Origin: Owenia fusiformis
Lineage: Eukaryota > Annelida > Polychaeta > Sabellida > Oweniidae
Length of the DNA: 64,000 nt
Direction of reading: 5' to 3'
NCBI GenBank assembly: GCA_903813345.2
Contig: CAIIXF020000005.1
Coordinates: 21,889,375 to 21,953,374 of the forward strand
Shown here: positions 46,502-57,570 of the stretch, one piece after another
Numbering within the stretch: the stretch's first letter is position 1
Layout of the letters: each line of letters opens with the position of its first letter
Notes under the pieces: generated by a model
What the model was told of the DNA's origin: nothing
Databases searched by the model: none
The model's input: only the letters and a program-made list of their open reading frames with translations
Position numbers and translations under genes: made by a program

Positions 46502-49500
46502 ATGGGTTTCCAAGGATATGGATTGCTCCTTCTCTGCTTTGTTTTCGCAGTCCAGTCATTTTTCTGTGATCATGGAAACCACTTACCTTCAACAGAGTCG
46601 TACACACAGTTGATGCAACTGCGACGTTTCCATAAGATTGTTGGCTCTCGTGGAATCCTTCACAAGAAATCTTCCACACCACTGCTCTTCCTATGTCTTA
46701 TTCTTAGTGGTGACATCCACCCAAACCCAGGTCCTGTTAAATTTCCCTGCGGTATGTGCCACAAAGCAGTTGCCAAGAATCATCGCGCCCTTGAATGCGA
46801 TGAATGCGGCACATGGGTACACATCAAATGTGGCAATGTTTCCCCTGCTGAGTACAATGTTTTTCTTGACGCGGGCAGTTTCACCTGGATCTGTCCTGGA
46901 TGTGCCCTACCTAATTTTTCCAACAGCTTCTTCAATGACTCCACTCTTTCTCATTCCTCGGTAACAAACTCCTTCAGCGCTCTCTCTGATCTTGACAATT
47001 CGTCATCATCATCTGATTCTACCGAATCAGAACCACCGAGGCTGACTGCACGAAAGAGGCGAAACCAGGTTCGCCTCATGTCTATCAACTTCCGCAGTCT
47101 AATTAGTCATGAGAAGCAACTACACCTTCAACAACTAATTGAAACTCACAAGCCAGATGTCATCATAGGCTGTGAGACTCACCTGGACAACACCATCGAC
47201 AGTAAATGGATATTCGGTCAAGACTACCTTAGCCCACCTCCATACAGGAAAGACCGAAAGAAAGGTGCTGGCGGTGTCCTTATCGCAGTCAAAAGTGGCT
47301 TCATATCAGTCGAATATGAAGCGACAGCTGATTGCGAAATCATATGGTCCAAAGCATCTCTATCAAATGGGGACATACTGTTTGGATCCTTCTATCGTCA
47401 ACCAAACAACGATACTGGTGCTTTGGACTCGCTCCAAACATCCCTCGATAAACTTTATGCTAATGGTAATACACATATGAAAAACATCTTCCTATGTGGA
47501 GACTTCAACTTACCAGACATCGATTGGGAGAAAGGAACTATAAGGCCTAATTCTCAATATTCTAATGATCTTAATGAGAAGATGATTACAATAACTGATG
47601 ATCATGGCCTAACCCAACTAGTCAAGGAACCAACTAGACAAAATAACATCCTTGACTTAGTATTCACTACATGCCCAAACCTCGCAGAAAGAATCTCGGT
47701 GGTTCCGGGCATGAGTGATCACGAGGCAGTCCTATGTGATATAAACCTAAAAATGAAAATTCAGAAAAAGAAGCCTCGTAAGGTCCACATATACAAGCGG
47801 GCAGAATGGACTGGACTTAAAGAGACTCTACGATCTAAATTCAGCGAGTTCAAAGAGAACTGTGAAAGTAGATCAGTTGAAGACAACTGGTCCTCCTTCA
47901 AATCTACATTAATATCGTCAATCAATGAGCATATTCCAAGTAAAACTCTAAGCGGGAAATTCAAAGTACCCTGGATTACCACCAGGATACTGAGAATGAT
48001 CCGACAGAAACAAAGACGATATAATGTTGCCAAACGTTCAAATGAACCTCATCATTGGCATAAATACAAATCACTACGGAAATTAATCCATAGTGAAATT
48101 CGTAAAGAACATCAGCGCTACATCAACGATCTGCTTGACATTGATGAAAGCGAAATCATAAATGAGAATGTTCAGCACAAAGGCATTACCAAACGCTTCT
48201 GGAGCTACATAAAGTCTAAACGCAAAGATGCATCAGGTATCAGCGTGCTGCGTAACAAAGATGGCGAAGAAATAACAGACGCCGCCCAGAAAGCAAACAT
48301 CCTCAATGACCAATACAATTCTGTATTCACAGATGAGGATGCCACTCTACCGACAATGGTACCTAGTCAAATTCCTGAAATGCCAAATATCAAAATTTCG
48401 ACAAAAGGAATTCACAAATTGCTAACTGGCCTAAATCCATCAAAAGCCACTGGACCCGATCTTATTCCGACTAGGGTCCTGAAGGAATGCAGTGACAGCA
48501 TATCACCATTCCTTCAAATAATTTTTCAACAGTCTATCGATGAAGGCTTAGTGCCTATGGACTGGAAACATGCCAATGTTACTGCTATCTACAAAAAGGG
48601 ACGAAGAGATGAGGCTGTGAATTACAGGCCTGTATCTCTGACGTCAGTTCCATGTAAAATAATGGAATATATTATATTCCATCATGTTATGGCCCACTTT
48701 GACCTCTATGAAATTCTAGTAAAATTCCAACATGGATTCAGGTCAAAGCACTCATGTGAAACACAACTTGTCAATACAATAGAGAATATAGCTCGGGCCC
48801 TCGACAACAATAAACAAACAGACATGTTGGTATTAGACTTTTCCAAAGCGTTTGACACGGTGGCTCACGAACGCCTCTTGCTCAAACTCGACTATTATGG
48901 AATTCGCAATAATAACTTGAACTGGTTCAGATCCTGGCTTGTGGGAAGATCACAACAGGTAGTGCTCGATGGTGAATCAAGTTCAAAAACTCCAGTAAAA
49001 TCAGGAGTTCCTCAAGGAACAGTTCTTGGACCACTCTGTTTCCTTGTTTATATCAATGATATGGGCAATAACCTATCATCCTCAGCCAGTCTTAAGCTTT
49101 TTGCCGACGACAGCCTTTTATTCATGACAGTCGAAAGCAAGCAAGATGCATTAACACTACAGGAGAATCTTGATAAACTGGTCTCCTGGGCATCAACATG
49201 GCAAATGAAATTCCATCCATCAAAATGCTATGTGCTAAATATTCACAAAGGTAAATCCCCTATCATGCACAATTACACCATGCTAGGGGAAAACCTTAAG
49301 TCGGTAACACACATCCCATACCTAGGAATTGACATCACAAATAACTTACGCTGGACTACACATATTCAAACTATTGTATCCAAAGCCAATAAGGTGCTTG
49401 GATTTCTCAGGCGCAACCTCCATCAATGCCCTGAAAAAGTGAAGGCTCAGGCGTATAAGTCACTAGTCCGGCCTAATTTAGAGTATGCCAGCTCGGCATG

Positions 49501-49921
49501 GGATCCGTACCGACAAAAAGATATTGATATGTTGGAACAGGTACAGAGAAGAGCAGCCAGGTTTGTAACCAAATGTCACTCAAGGGAACCAGGCTGCGTC
49601 ACCAAAGCTCTTCAAGACCTACAGTGGGAGCCACTGAAGGAGCGTCGAGAGGCTGCTAGAGTTTTCCTTTTCTACAAAGGAAAGCAGAACCTAGCAGCCA
49701 TCGACGTGCCTCCATACTTCCGCCAACAGATCAATACCAACACTAGGTTGTATCATCCTTCTAAGTTCATACAACCATCAGCTAGAACGGATGCATACAA
49801 ATTTAGCTATTTCCCTAGGACAATAGCTAAATGGAACACTCTACCTGGTGACATCTTAGACTGTGACAGTCTAAGTAGTTTTAAATCATCATACTATGCC
49901 TATGTCAATAACTGCAATTAA
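46502..49921 (+). CDS. CR1-type LINE polyprotein: 2A-like peptide, PHD finger, APE endonuclease, reverse transcriptase
   Basis: An open frame of 1,139 residues from ATG 46502 to TAA, with no stop or shift. Residues 7-22 and 60-69 are hydrophobic. Residues 70-78 are GDIHPNPGP, a 2A-like ribosome-skipping motif. A PHD finger follows (C83, C86, C99, C102, H107, C110, C131, C134), then a Ser-rich linker. The APE endonuclease is at about 190-416 (N196, E225, GDFN 333-336, SDH 405-407). The reverse transcriptase has YRPVSLTS, LDFSKAFDTV near 779, SGVPQGTVLGP and FADD at 867-870, then the CR1-type thumb (YLGIDITNNLRW, PNLEYASSAWDP). All catalytic residues are present. The frame is open further upstream (to 46451), but no earlier ATG was found. 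A separate ORF1 was not seen. Confidence 0.92.
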   Translation: MGFQGYGLLLLCFVFAVQSFFCDHGNHLPSTESYTQLMQLRRFHKIVGSRGILHKKSSTPLLFLCLILSGDIHPNPGPVKFPCGMCHKAVAKNHRALECDECGTWVHIKCGNVSPAEYNVFLDAGSFTWICPGCALPNFSNSFFNDSTLSHSSVTNSFSALSDLDNSSSSSDSTESEPPRLTARKRRNQVRLMSINFRSLISHEKQLHLQQLIETHKPDVIIGCETHLDNTIDSKWIFGQDYLSPPPYRKDRKKGAGGVLIAVKSGFISVEYEATADCEIIWSKASLSNGDILFGSFYRQPNNDTGALDSLQTSLDKLYANGNTHMKNIFLCGDFNLPDIDWEKGTIRPNSQYSNDLNEKMITITDDHGLTQLVKEPTRQNNILDLVFTTCPNLAERISVVPGMSDHEAVLCDINLKMKIQKKKPRKVHIYKRAEWTGLKETLRSKFSEFKENCESRSVEDNWSSFKSTLISSINEHIPSKTLSGKFKVPWITTRILRMIRQKQRRYNVAKRSNEPHHWHKYKSLRKLIHSEIRKEHQRYINDLLDIDESEIINENVQHKGITKRFWSYIKSKRKDASGISVLRNKDGEEITDAAQKANILNDQYNSVFTDEDATLPTMVPSQIPEMPNIKISTKGIHKLLTGLNPSKATGPDLIPTRVLKECSDSISPFLQIIFQQSIDEGLVPMDWKHANVTAIYKKGRRDEAVNYRPVSLTSVPCKIMEYIIFHHVMAHFDLYEILVKFQHGFRSKHSCETQLVNTIENIARALDNNKQTDMLVLDFSKAFDTVAHERLLLKLDYYGIRNNNLNWFRSWLVGRSQQVVLDGESSSKTPVKSGVPQGTVLGPLCFLVYINDMGNNLSSSASLKLFADDSLLFMTVESKQDALTLQENLDKLVSWASTWQMKFHPSKCYVLNIHKGKSPIMHNYTMLGENLKSVTHIPYLGIDITNNLRWTTHIQTIVSKANKVLGFLRRNLHQCPEKVKAQAYKSLVRPNLEYASSAWDPYRQKDIDMLEQVQRRAARFVTKCHSREPGCVTKALQDLQWEPLKERREAARVFLFYKGKQNLAAIDVPPYFRQQINTNTRLYHPSKFIQPSARTDAYKFSYFPRTIAKWNTLPGDILDCDSLSSFKSSYYAYVNNCN
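46709..46735 (+). other. 2A-like ribosome-skipping motif
   Basis: This encodes GDIHPNPGP just after a hydrophobic LLFLCLIL stretch. The consensus is D-V/I-E-x-N-P-G-P, with chain release between the last Gly and Pro. 2A-like motifs are established in APE-type LINEs of marine invertebrates, some of which double as signal sequences. Here the consensus Glu is His, so activity may be reduced. If active, it would release a 77-residue hydrophobic leader from the PHD/endonuclease/RT protein. Confidence 0.75.
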
Positions 49922-50181
49922 ATAGGTGTGTTTTTAATATAGATCTATGTTTTAATGTAAAGGGTCCCCAGTGCACAGCAACAAGCCTGCACTACTGGTA
50001 AAGAGGGGTGATGTCAACGCGGTTAGCCTGACAGTCTCCCCAGGTAAAATGAGTTGTAAACCATAGATCTATTTTTAAATGTTAAGGTTTTAAATTATAT
50101 TCTATTCAAATTCTATCACTGTTAAATTATATATCTGCTTTATATGGGCTTATTAGCCTTTTGCGGATTATTGACATAGAC
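49922..50181 (+). mobile_element. CR1-type LINE 3' UTR
   Basis: The 260 bp after the stop contain AAGGGTCCCCAGTGCACAGC and the block shared with 1542-1680, ending GATTATTGACATAGAC. A second copy ending at the same base defines the 3' terminus. There is no poly(A). Confidence 0.85.
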
Positions 50182-50182
50182 A

Positions 50183-50350
50183 AAGGGATGGGATAGGACA
50201 GGAAGGATAGGATAGAATAGGCAGGAACGATAGGATAGAATAGGAAAGAAGGATGGAATAGAATAGGAAGAAAGGATAGGAAGGATAGGAAGGAAGATTC
50301 AAAGGAAAGACAGATAGGAAGGAAATGATAGGATCAGATAGGAAGGATGG
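50183..50350 (+). repeat. GGATAGGATAGAATAGGAAGG microsatellite
   Basis: A purine-rich array joined directly to the LINE 3' end and followed by a GACTCCAG-family fragment. The array at 63538-63780 is followed by the same sequence, so array and fragment belong to one element. Confidence 0.85.
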
Positions 50351-50696
50351 ATGAATTTTTCAATATTTTCTTCTCACTTGACTTTCTATCAGGATACTAT
50401 CCGATTGATTTTTCTCGACATTTCAAAATGCCATATAATTTGAAGTTGGATCGAAATTTGGTTTGCAGATTCAGATTACTGAGAAAATTCTATCCTTCAT
50501 TCATAACTCATACGTTAAATTTGGAGAACTTTTTATTTTGACCTACTTTTTGGACACCATATCTCAAAAGTGGGTCAAAATACTTTCTGACGACAAAGGG
50601 CTAACACTATTAGCACACTCTTGGCTACATGTATACATAATTTCGAAGAATATAATTAAGTGCAGTGTCAGAATTGCAAAAATAAGGAAAAACTTT

Positions 50697-51090
50697 AAAG
50701 GACGATTCTCGGTTTGGAGAATGAAGTTCATCAATCTAAATGAGCATTATCCCTGCTGCAGACAAATTTGATTTTTTTACATAATATAGATTTGAATGTC
50801 TTCTTTTGAATAGTCATAATTTAATTTGGGTAATATTTCTAGATTTTTCGCAACAAAATATTAGCGCAGTACACTGATGAACTTCTTTCCCCAAATCGGG
50901 ACTTGTATTTTATTGAATCGGTCTAATTGAGCGTTTTCCCTGCTTCAGACCAATTTGTTATTTTTACATCTTGTAGATTTAACTGTCCTCTTTTGAATAT
51001 TCATAATTTAATTTGGGTAATATTTCTATATTTTTCATGAAAAAAATTATTAGCCCAGAAGACTGTTCTCCAAACCGAGAATCGTCCTTT
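50697..51090. mobile_element. 394-bp MITE with 25-bp terminal inverted repeats
   Basis: The ends AAAGGACGATTCTCGGTTTG and CAAACCGAGAATCGTCCTTT are perfectly inverted. The inside is a ~190-bp direct duplication (CTGCTGCAGACAAATTTG / CTGCTTCAGACCAATTTG, then TTTAATTTGGGTAATATTTC in both). Confidence 0.85.
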
Positions 51091-51248
51091 GACCTAGTCA
51101 TTTTTGTGTCCAAATTTTGAAGCTAGATGGCTATGGCTTTTGAGGTCCCATTCTTTTAAAAGCTTTCATTTGAATAAGCTGAACTCTATATTTTATATAG
51201 TCAATATAGATATAGTCTATATCTCGTATTTTACACTTCAAAAAAATT

Positions 51249-52720
51249 AGTACCGTGGGTACTGGGCTCACATGGTGTTGTTCAAAAGTGAAAATAAAAA
51301 AGACGGGTATAATTTTTTGCAGATTTTTTGTGACAAAATTATTTCATACAACTACTCTTTACAAAGACATGGCTTTTTACAACACAGGACACCTCAACTT
51401 CTTTGTAAAGCTAGGAAATGGGCCAAAAGTGAATTTCCCGAGACAAAAATGGTTGCCATTTTGAAAATAGGCGAGATTTTGAAGCAGGAGTCACAGTTTT
51501 TTTTTCTTTATTGATGTTGAACAAAAATATTTTAAATCGGGAATCCTATCTACAGAGGATTTAAAAAGTGTTGACAGAGGTTTAAAACTTGCCACTATTT
51601 TGGACTGACTGAGAGACAGATGGACGAATCAATATTAACTAAAATGGCTGAAAATAAAAAAACGGATATAATATTTTGCCGATTTTTTGTAACAAAATTA
51701 TTTAATACAACTACTCTTTACAGTGACATGGCTTTTTACAATGCAGGACAGCTGAAATTATTTGTAAAGCTTGGAAATGGGCCAAAAGTGAATTTCGCGG
51801 GACAAGAATGGCGACCATTTTGAAAATAGGCGAGCTTTTGAACCAAAAGTCATAGGAGAGTTTTTTGGATTGATGTTGAACAAAATTAACTTAAAACAGG
51901 AATCCTATCGACAGAGGGTTTAAGGCAAATGGTCCAAAAGTGGATTTTGCAAGACAGATGGACAAATCAATGTTAACTAAAATGGCTGAAAATAAAAAAA
52001 TGGATATAATTTTTTGCTGATTTTTCGTAACAAAATTATTTCATACATCTACTCTTTACATTGACATGGATTTTTACAATGTAGGACACTTGAAATTATT
52101 TGTAAAGCTAGGAAATAGGTCAAAAGTGAATTTCGGGAGACAAAAATGGCGGCCATTTTGAAAATAGGCGAACTTTTGAGCCAGGAGTCATAGGGGAGTT
52201 TTCTGTATTGATGTTGAACAGAAATAACTTAAAACAGGAATCCTATCGACAGAGGTTTTAAAACGTGCTACTGTTGTTGACGGAAAAGTGGATTTCGCAA
52301 GACAGATGGACAAATCAATGTTAACTAAAATGGCTGAAAATAAAAAAATGGATATAATTTTTCGCTGATTTTTTGTAACAAAATTATGTCATATATCTAC
52401 TCTTTACATTGACATGGATTTTTACAATGTAGGACACCTGAAATTATTTGTAAAGCTAGGAAATGGGTCAAAAGTGAATTTCGCGAGACAAAAATGGGGG
52501 CCATTTTGAAAATAGGCGAGCTTTTGAACCAGGAGTCATAGGGGACTTTTCTGTATTGATGTTGAACAGAAATAACTTAAAACAGGAATCCTATCGACAG
52601 AGGTTTTAAAACGTGCCACTATTGTTGACGGACAGACAGACGGACGGACGGATGGACAGACAGACAGACAGACAGACCGACAAGCGAGCGATTGCAAAAG
52701 CTCACCATGTGAGCTAAAAT
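51249..52720 (+). mobile_element. Element with four ~340-bp core repeats, (ACGG)n tract and hairpin
   Basis: The left end has GGCTCACATGGTG; the right end has the inverse inside a hairpin, GCTCACCATGTGAGC (52699-52713). Core units start near 51290, 51641, 51977 and 52328 with AAAATGGCTGAAAATAAAAA and include TGGATTTTTACAATGTAGGA. A (GACGGACAGACA)n tract lies at 52628-52680. The architecture equals that of the pearl-like elements but with a longer and unrelated core. Confidence 0.8.
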
Positions 52721-52796
52721 ACTTTTTTCCCATTGACTTTACATGGGGCACAAAATTTAGCGATTTTTGAACTTTCAAAACGCAACCAGAACAACG

Positions 52797-54472
52797 GCAA
52801 CGCCAAAGCGTAGCGAATCCCATCGAACAGAAATGGCTGGCATTTTTACAAACAAAATATATAGCCTAGCAAATATCATAAAATAAAACCCATAAGAAAG
52901 GCCACCATTCGAAATCGCTCCACTACTTTTCAAGTTATAGTAAAAAACGTAAAAATGGTGGCCATTTTTCAAAATGGCTGCCTACTACCCAAAGTGTCAT
53001 TAGACAGGGTGAAATGCTTATAGTATTCACATATAAAATATGAACAAAATCGCTCTACTGCATTTTGAGTTATAGTAAAAAATGTAAAAAAATTACACAC
53101 GTAAAAATGCCAGCCTAATACCCAAAATGTCATTAGACATTGGGCCATGCTTAAAGTATTCACATACTAAATATGAACAAAATCGCTTCACTCCTTTTCA
53201 AGTTACAGCAAAAATCGTAAAATGACATGCAACTACTACCTACATACCAAATATGAACAAAATCGCTCCACTACTTTTTGACTTACAGTAAAAAATGTTA
53301 AACCAGAACAACGGCAACGCCAAAGCGTAGCGAATCCCATCGAACAGCCATGGATGGAATTTTTACAAACAAAGTATATAGCAAAAATGGCAGGCATTTT
53401 TCAAAATGGCCGCCTTCTACCAAAAGTGTCATTAGACCATTTGCCATACTTATAGTATTCACATACCAAATATGAACAAAATCACTCCACTACTTTTCGA
53501 GTTGTAGTAAAATACGTTAAAATGGCGGCCATTTTCAATGGCCGCCATTTTAACAAATACATTAGACAAATACATTAGACAAATACATTAGACAGTGTAC
53601 CATGCTTACAGTATTCACATACCAAATATGAACAAAATCGCTTCACTACTTTTCGAATTATTATAAAATACATTAAAATGGCGGCCATTTTTCAAAAATT
53701 TTTTCAAAATGGCCACCTTCTACTTAAAGTGTCATAGGATAGTGTGTCATGCTTTTAGTATTCATATACCAAATATGAACAAAATCGCTCCACTACTTTT
53801 TGAGTTATAGTAAAATACGTTAAAATGGCGGTCATTTTGAAAAATGGCCACCTTCTACCAAAAGTGTCATTAGACAGTGTGCCATCCTTATAGTATTCAC
53901 ATACCAAATATGAACAAAATTGCTTCACTACTTTTCGAGTAATAGTAAAATAGGTTAAAATGGCAGCCATTTTTCAAAATGGTGGCCATTTTTTAAAATG
54001 GCCACCTTCTACCAAAAGTGTCTTCAGACAGTGTGCAATGTATATAGTATTCACATACCAAATATGAACAAAATCGCTCCACTACTTTTCGAGGCCGCCA
54101 TTTTTCAAGATGGCTGCCATGTGATTCTTTAATATCTACATTTCTAGCTTTATTAATGTCCTATATAATTTTTTTACATCTAAAACATATTGCTTTTACA
54201 GTTTTATATATTGCACCTAAATTACTGTAAATTCAGCACTAAAATGGCCGCCATTTTGAAATGAGCGGCCATTTTGAAAATCGGCTTTCGAGCAGAACTT
54301 CTATTCCCATAAGGTATATGTGTACAAAATATGAACAAAATCGGGCCAACGGTATTTGAGTTATTGCCCGGACGGATGGACGTACGTACGGACGGACGGA
54401 CGGACGTACATACGGACGGACGGACCGACGGAGGCGTTCCCTATATCCCTCCGAACTTCGTTCGATGGGATA
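52797..54472 (+). mobile_element. Pearl-like element with many ~140-bp core units
   Basis: The 5' end has ACGGCAACGCCAAAGCGTAG and ATCCCATCGAAC (52798-52838), repeated at 53306-53345. The 3' end has GTTCGATGGGAT. About nine core units carry AAAATGGCGGCCATTTT, AGTATTCACATACCAAATAT and GAACAAAATCGCTCCACTAC. A (GGACGTAC/GGACGG)n tract (54370-54428) and hairpin CCGAACTTCGTTCGA follow. The two 5' ends show that one element is inserted in or recombined with another. The many small open frames are repeat artefacts. Confidence 0.8.
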
Positions 54473-54993
54473 ATAACACACATAAAAATGGCGGCTATTT
54501 TTCAAAATGGCCGCCTACTACCAAAAATGTCATTAGACATTGTGCCATGCTTTAAGTATTCACATACCAAATATGAACAAAATCGCTCCTCTACTTTTCA
54601 AGTTACAGCAAAAATCGTAAAATGATGTGCAAAGGCGGCCATTTTTCAAGATGGCTGCCGTGTATTTCTTCTTTATTTACATTTCTAGCTTACTCAATGT
54701 CCTATATATCTTTCTTACATTTAAAACATATTGATATTACAGTTTTATATGAAGTCCCTTAATTACTGTAAAATCGGCACTAAAATGGCCGCCATTTTAA
54801 ATGAGTGGCCATTTTGGAAATCAGTTTTCGAGCAGAACTTCTACTCCCATTGGGTATATGTGTACAAAATATGAACAAAATCGGGCCAACGGTATTTGAG
54901 TTATTGCCTGGACGGATGGACGGACAGACGTACGTACGTACGTACGGACGGACGGAGGCGTTCCCTATATCCCTCCGAACTTCGTTCGATGGG
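54473..54993 (+). mobile_element. Second pearl-like 3' half in tandem
   Basis: This repeats the last ~520 bp of the preceding element (core units, GGACGGACAGACGTACG tract at 54910-54955, hairpin at 54968-54993), joined directly to its end. It is a tandem 3' duplication rather than a new 5' end. Confidence 0.75.
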
Positions 54994-55003
54994 ATAATAA
55001 CTT

Positions 55004-55310
55004 CCAAACCGGAAGTCAGATCGAAATTTGGTTTGCAGATTTTGATTCCTGAGAAAATTCTTACTTGATTCATAATTCATACATTAAATTTTGAGAATTT
55101 TTTATTTTGACCTACTTTCCGGACACCATATCTCAAAAGTGGGTCAAAATACTTTCTGACAGCAAAAGGCTAACACCATTAGCACACTCTTGGCTACATA
55201 TATACACAATTTCGAAGAATATAATTAAAGTGTAAGAATCGCAAAAATAAGGAAAAACTATGAATTTGACCTAGATTTTGACCTAGGCATTTTGGTGTCC
55301 AAATTTTTAA
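55004..55310 (-). mobile_element. GACTCCAG-family fragment
   Basis: The reverse complement of part of 34989-37267 (ACCGGAAGTCAGATCGAAAT, TTTGACCTACTTTCCGGACA, CCTAGGCATTTTGGTGTCCA). Confidence 0.75.
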
Positions 55311-55379
55311 CAAGAATAGAGATGTGTACAAAATGTCCCCACCAATGGCAGATCCCGTCAAATGGTTATCCTGAAAATG

Positions 55380-56405
55380 AGTAGACAAGATTTTGCCAAC
55401 ACAATTTGAGGACGGAAAATCCAAAATGGCCACCTTAAAATTTACCCAGAATGCCAAAAATTTACTCAGTTCTAGATTTTCATACTAAGAACCACCCTTA
55501 AAAATTTGAAATTGATCCGTCACATAGTTAACCAGAAAACATGTAAACAAGACTTTACAGACAAGATTTTAGGATGGAAAATCCAAAATGGCTGCCTTGA
55601 CATTTACCCAGAATGTCAAAAAACAAATCTGTTTCTAGATTTTCATAGTAAGAATCATCCCTGAAAATATGAAATTGATCTACCAAAAAATTCACCTGAA
55701 AATGCGTAGACAAGACTTTACAGACAAGATTTTAGGACAGAAAATCCAAAATGGCTGCCTTGACATTTACGCAGAATGCTAAAAAACTAGTCAGATGTAG
55801 ATTTTCATACTAAGAATCATCCCTGAAAATTTGAAATTGATCTACCAAACGGTTCACCTAAAAACGCGTTGACAAGACTTTACAGGCAAGATTTTAAGAC
55901 AGAAAATCCAAAATGGCTGCCTTGACATTTATCCAGAATGCCAAAAACTAATCACATCTAGATTTTCATACTAAATATCATCCCTGAAAATTTGAAATTG
56001 ATCTACAGAACGGTTCACCTGGAAATGCGTAGACAAGACTTAACAGACAAGATTTTAGGATGGAAAATCCAAAATGGCTACCTTGACATTTACCCAGAAT
56101 GCTAAAAAACTAATCAGTTCTAGATTTTCATACTAAGAATCATCCCTGAAAATTTGAAATTGATCTACTAAACAGTTTACCTGAAAACGCGTAGACAAGA
56201 CTTTACAGACAAGATTTTAGGATGGAAAATCCAAAATGGCTGCCTTGACATTACCCAGAATGCCAAAAAAACTAATCAGATCTAGATTTCTATACTAAAA
56301 ATCATCCCTGAAAATTTGAAATTAATCCACCAAACGGTTCACCTGAAATCGCGCAGACAAGACTTCACAGACAAGATTTTAGGACAGAAAAATCCAAAAT
56401 GGCCG
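55380..56405. repeat. ~165-bp satellite array B, about six units
   Basis: GACAAGATTTTAGGAYRGAA recurs at about 55560, 55725, 55890, 56048, 56210 and 56370. Units share AAATCCAAAATGGCTGCCTT and GACATTTACCCAGAATG. The period and core phrases equal those of array A at 6240-7290, about 49 kb away, but the units have diverged (TTGACATTTA and CATACTAAGAATCATCC here). Confidence 0.9.
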
Positions 56406-57570
56406 ATAATTGTTTTAGTTGTCTTTATTTAACAAATTCATATACAATAATACAAAAGTATTTGCCAAGCGCCAATGGCATTACTGGTTAGCATTTATTA
56501 TTTCATCTTTAGTAAAATATCATTCATAAAATAAAAACATAGATGTATGTGCTTTAATTGCATTATTTATCCTGGAGGTTGCCATCATCAGTGAGGGCAA
56601 TAAAATGTTAAGTGTTGAGACTGATGATATTTGCTCATCACATGTACACAGTCAACGAATCTGACAAACTTATCATACTACATTCTGTAGATACAAAAGT
56701 GTTCCTTTTTCTCTTGAAATATTCTACTCAGGTCAAACAACAGAAATTGATGGATGTGGGTCATGGGAACAATCAACAAGATTTCTTCTATACATGCCAT
56801 TGCAGCTTGTCAAGGATCTTAACAGCGTGAGGCACTTTCATAATCTCATGCTTCTACAGGCTGTGACTCAACAAGTGCTTGGAAATCATTGGAATTAACA
56901 TTGACCCGAGTGAACAAATGTAGCATTTTGTCTGCTTGATGTATGGTCGCAAAGACCAAACTGACAGAAATAAACAAAAATATAAACTATTTCAACAATA
57001 CCCAAAATAAGTGACATGGAAACTCGTTGAAGGGAAAATAGAGCCAGATCAACCAATTCTACCTCATGATCTCATAGACATATAGTCAGAAAAGATTGCA
57101 ACTGATGCTTAGAGAGAAGTAGACATTGAAAGATCTATTAATGAAGGTTTTATAGCAAATGATCTACATGTATAAGATGTATAACACCAAGTGACATCAG
57201 CTCATAATTTGCTATGTCCCCCCCCATGCAAAATGTGATAGCTGATTCTGCATATTCTTATTATGATAAGCAAGTAAAATCCATTAAATGTCGCAGATGA
57301 AATATCTATTGATTTAACATTATCAGCCATACTCAAAATAAGTTTTCTTAAATGTTTTTATACTAAATCTTCCCAATTTGATGAAAAGTTTATGTGCCCA
57401 TAATGTCTCAGGGTGTGTCTTAGAATTTTAATAAATGTGTACTTTTTTAACAAATGATTTCTACCCACATTGACCCACATTGATGAACTTTTAATAATGG
57501 TATGACATAATACATCATTTGAATTAAAATATTATCAAACATTACTCTGATAGTATAGGAGCAAAGGTCA
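56406..57570. other. No gene recognised
   Basis: AT-rich DNA with weak peptide-like open frames (for example 56612-56830) lacking domain, splice or start support. Confidence 0.4.

Larger units (their letters stand above)
50351..52796 (-). mobile_element. GACTCCAG-family element, reverse orientation, with two insertions
   Basis: 50351-50696, 51091-51248 and 52721-52796 are reverse complements of successive parts of the element at 34989-37267: TTGACTTTCTATCAGGATAC, TTTGGACACCATATCTC, ATATCTCGTATTTTACACTT and CATTGACTTTACATGGGGCA. The gaps are filled by a MITE (50697-51090) and a tandem-core element (51249-52720). Confidence 0.75.

Noticed and set aside
54239-55073. Arg/Pro/Ser-rich peptides (SVRPYVRPSVRP type)
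   Set aside because: Translations of (ACGG)n tracts in pearl-like elements.
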